Virus record (IMG/VR): IMGVR_UViG_3300028399_000003
Coordinates: 1-46,666 of that record
Length of the DNA: 46,666 nt
Strand: one strand, 5' to 3'
Origin: a virus
Both the position numbers and the translations under genes were made by a program. Under the pieces are notes generated by a model. The model had not been told where the DNA came from. It saw only the letters and a program-made list of their open reading frames with translations, and did no database searches. Each line of letters begins with the position of its first letter. Position 1 is the stretch's first letter. Shown piece by piece: positions 44,447-46,666 of this stretch.

Positions 44447-46596
44447 TACGGCGCCCTCCTCCAACTGTCAGGTAAATCCGGCACCTCAGCCTCCCTCTCA
44501 ATCAGCCTGAGGTACTCCCCCTCAACGGCCGGCCCGACCCCTCCCGAATGGTCCAGGGCCATCGCCACCGCATCCAACAAATCGTCATGCCTCACATCAG
44601 GATAATCCGCAAACTGCTCCACAAACTCCACATGACTCGCATGAATATACAAATCCCCATTCGCCGCCCTGCCACTCAACGCCTGCAAAATCCTGTCCCT
44701 CTTCTTCCTCTTATCAGTCACCTCAATCACAGGCACAAACCTCCCCACCTCCCGCATCTTGACTTTCAAATACCGCGCCAGAGTCCTCTGGTACGCCACA
44801 CTCTCAACCACCACCTTCCTTGGTCTATACTTCTCCGCCATCCTGAAAAACTCAGCAGCCAGCTCCTCAACCTCCTGGTCCCTGTTCATCACATACTCAA
44901 GCAAGTACGCCTTCCCCTGATGAAACCCTACAGCCACAATCACCTGGTAATCCCCTAACCTCCCTTTCTTCCTGGCCTCCTCGCTCACAGGCGGCGCCGG
45001 GTCAATCGCCATCACCACACTCATCCTATCCGGCAAAATCTCCCAATGCCGCAACCACTCCGCCCGAAAATAACTCGTCTCCTTGGAAACAACCCGGCAC
45101 TCCATCTCCCGCATCCAAAGACTCAACTGGTTCCTCCGAATATGAGCCTCCTTATCCGCCAGCAACTGCTCAGTCGGAAACCGCTCCGGCCACCTCGACT
45201 CCCCACTCTCATCAAAACACCCAAACCTCAAACTAAACCACTGCGGGTCCCTCATGCAGCACTCCACCAAATCATCCCTATCCAATGGCGTCTGCAACAA
45301 CACCATCTTCGCATGGGGATTCTCCGTCCTCGGCACCAAGCTCTTCTCCAACGCCCCAAAAAACAACTGCTGCAACTTCTGCCGCTGCTCAGGCGTCCCT
45401 ACATTCTCCTCCGAGCACGCATCATCCACCACAATGAGGTCCGGCCTGTGGTCATCAATATTAATCCCTCGAATCTGCCCCGTAATCCCCAGCGCCAGCA
45501 CCCTTGCCGTATGCCCAGTCCTCTCACTCACAATCTCAATATCCTCCAGCGCCCACCTCACTCCAGGCCTCAACCCAAACACCTCGGCAAACAACCGATT
45601 GAACATCACCGCCTTCTTCAACCACTCCAAACTCTTCAACGCATGCGCCTGCGAATCAGACACAAACAAAATCGTATGACTCAACCCATACGCAATCCTC
45701 AACGCCGTAAACACCCTAAGCAGTGTCGTCTTCGCCCCACCCCGAAACACCTCAACCGCCACATACCGATTCTGCGGCGCCACCAACGCCTCCATCACCT
45801 CCCGATGAAACCCCGGGCTCCTCTGCCCCATCGCCTTGGGAAAGAACACCCGCCCAAAAAACAAGGGGTCCACCGCCCCCAGCTTCACAACCTCCTCAAT
45901 CGGCAACTCCAGCCCCAAGGAACCCTCCGCCTGGACATCCCCACCGCCACCTATATAATAGGTATCCGAGGGCCCGCTGGTCCCGCTGCCACCTGTAACC
46001 TGGGGGGGACCTATGGGTGGGGCAGGCCGCGGGCCCTCTTCCGTTGAGCCCTGGGGGGGACCAAGGGGGCAGGCCGGCTGGTCCGAGGCCCTGGGGGGGC
46101 CAAAGGAAGGGGCCATCGGGTCCTCCGGCCCGGCATGCGCAAGTTCGGGCTCGCTGGCCCCCTGGCCAGCCTGCGCCGATTCGCCATCCTGAGATTCCTG
46201 GCCAGCCTGCGCCATCTCACTCGAGCCAGCCTGCTCAGGCTGCTTGTCTTCTCCCCCCTCAGGAGATTCCTCCAGGCCGCCAGGCTCCGCCTGGCCCGCG
46301 CAATCTGGCTTCTCGGCGGGGTCGCTTCCGCCGGCCTCGAGGGGGTCGGGCGCATCCAGCTGGTCGAGGGGGATGGCCGCGGCCAGGGCGGCCTCCAGCC
46401 GGGCTTCGAGTTCCTGGTGGTCGTCCTTCGGGGTTTTGGGCTTTCCAGGCTTCGTGGGGGGCCGGCGGCTGGACAGGCCGCCAGTGGAGGTCCGGGCCTC
46501 GCGTTTTTTGGCGGCGGAGGTCTTGGGGGCCCGCTGGCCGGGGAACTTGGGCTGGCGGGCCTTCTTCTTGCCGGGTTGTTTCTTCTGGGTTGCCAT
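44446..46596 (-). CDS. terL: Terminase large subunit with long N-terminal extension
   Basis: 716 residues. Residues 1-228 are a basic, then Pro/Gly/Glu/Gln-rich low-complexity extension with repeated AQAGQ and GPPQ words. The core starts near ELPIEEVVKL: Walker A-like VFRGGAKTTL, Walker B LIVVDDACSEE, LLQTPLDRDD, and nuclease residues AIDPAPP, VVESVAYQ and HDDLLDAVAMAL. It drives DNA into the capsid and cuts it. No earlier conserved core is missing, so the extension is added sequence; it lies where plus-strand base bias flips. The gene spans the contig junction copy. The ATG is at 46596. Confidence 0.85.
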   Translation of the reverse strand: MATQKKQPGKKKARQPKFPGQRAPKTSAAKKREARTSTGGLSSRRPPTKPGKPKTPKDDHQELEARLEAALAAAIPLDQLDAPDPLEAGGSDPAEKPDCAGQAEPGGLEESPEGGEDKQPEQAGSSEMAQAGQESQDGESAQAGQGASEPELAHAGPEDPMAPSFGPPRASDQPACPLGPPQGSTEEGPRPAPPIGPPQVTGGSGTSGPSDTYYIGGGGDVQAEGSLGLELPIEEVVKLGAVDPLFFGRVFFPKAMGQRSPGFHREVMEALVAPQNRYVAVEVFRGGAKTTLLRVFTALRIAYGLSHTILFVSDSQAHALKSLEWLKKAVMFNRLFAEVFGLRPGVRWALEDIEIVSERTGHTARVLALGITGQIRGINIDDHRPDLIVVDDACSEENVGTPEQRQKLQQLFFGALEKSLVPRTENPHAKMVLLQTPLDRDDLVECCMRDPQWFSLRFGCFDESGESRWPERFPTEQLLADKEAHIRRNQLSLWMREMECRVVSKETSYFRAEWLRHWEILPDRMSVVMAIDPAPPVSEEARKKGRLGDYQVIVAVGFHQGKAYLLEYVMNRDQEVEELAAEFFRMAEKYRPRKVVVESVAYQRTLARYLKVKMREVGRFVPVIEVTDKRKKRDRILQALSGRAANGDLYIHASHVEFVEQFADYPDVRHDDLLDAVAMALDHSGGVGPAVEGEYLRLIEREAEVPDLPDSWRRAP
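45999..46102. repeat. CCTGGGGGGG words in the terminase extension
   Basis: CCTGGGGGGG occurs at about 45999, 46050 and 46090, each reading as GPPQ or GPPR on the minus strand. A fourth copy lies in the scaffold gene near 41850 (MPPQ). Like the 15-bp repeat, the word occurs in low-complexity coding sequence. Confidence 0.6.
46251..46265. repeat. 15-bp dispersed repeat, copy 9
   Basis: Inside the low-complexity N-terminal extension of the large terminase, read as SPEGGE. Confidence 0.85.
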
Positions 46597-46666
46597 GGTG
46601 GATTAGTTTAGCTCAGGCCGCCGGGCCTTGCCCGGCCTGCGCCGGTTCGGGTTCGATTCCGATTTC
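46540..46666. repeat. Terminal direct repeat, right copy
   Basis: Second copy of bases 1-127. Removing it leaves a 46,539-bp circle in which the leftward operon runs without a break from the nuclease gene at 74-577 into the large terminase gene. Confidence 0.95.

Overview
The window is a complete, circularly closed genome of a short-tailed (podovirus-like) bacteriophage. Its first 127 bases are repeated exactly as its last 127 (46540-46666), so the non-redundant circle is 46,539 bp. A 127-base overlap is the usual signature of a k-mer assembler closing a circular or terminally redundant molecule. I could place portal, large terminase, scaffold, HK97-fold capsid, a tail adaptor, a nozzle protein and large internal (ejection) proteins. 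I saw no tape measure, sheath, baseplate, integrase or phage RNA polymerase. An Rz/Rz1 spanin pair with a lipobox, next to a T4-type lysozyme, points to a Gram-negative (diderm) host. Host genus and environment cannot be read from the sequence.

Layout. There are two divergent arms that meet tail to tail at about 20.75 kb. Rightward (+), 3.1-20.8 kb: first small zinc-finger and unknown genes. Then a cassette (3.96-10.2 kb) of a MoxR-type AAA+ ATPase, two tandem paralogous helical proteins, two membrane proteins and a protein joining an HExxH motif to a VWA domain. Next, a run of small proteins, then a promoter/terminator-controlled leader at 11.65-11.83 kb. Then recombination (Cas4/RecB-like nuclease, Sak4-like ATPase, SSB-like protein) and an AT-richer patch of accessory genes. 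The arm ends with an HTH regulator, a uracil-DNA-glycosylase/DNA polymerase I fusion and a DUF3987-like helicase. Leftward (-), from 2.2 kb through the contig junction and down to 20.7 kb: small early-type genes behind two sigma70-like promoters, small terminase, a PD-(D/E)XK nuclease, large terminase and portal. These are followed by scaffold, capsid (split by a group I intron), a glycosyltransferase, tail/receptor proteins, the lysis cassette, adaptor, nozzle and three internal virion proteins ending with a 2,161-residue giant.

Control. The divergent gap (2.23-3.09 kb) holds an exact copy of the bacterial chromosomal parS consensus, one of the leftward promoters, a cluster of perfect hairpins and candidate rightward promoters. 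The plus strand is G-rich from about 46.3 kb through the junction to about 12 kb and C-rich from 20.7 to about 45.9 kb. The switch near 46 kb falls inside the large terminase gene rather than at a change of gene direction, so it probably reflects replication or the physical ends of the molecule.

Most notable: the parS site; the MoxR/HExxH-VWA cassette; the capsid-gene intron; nine exact copies of a 15-bp repeat scattered through genes and gaps; a tail protein with 19 copies of a ~15-residue repeat; and the UDG-PolA fusion with histidine at the position equivalent to E. coli Pol I 762.
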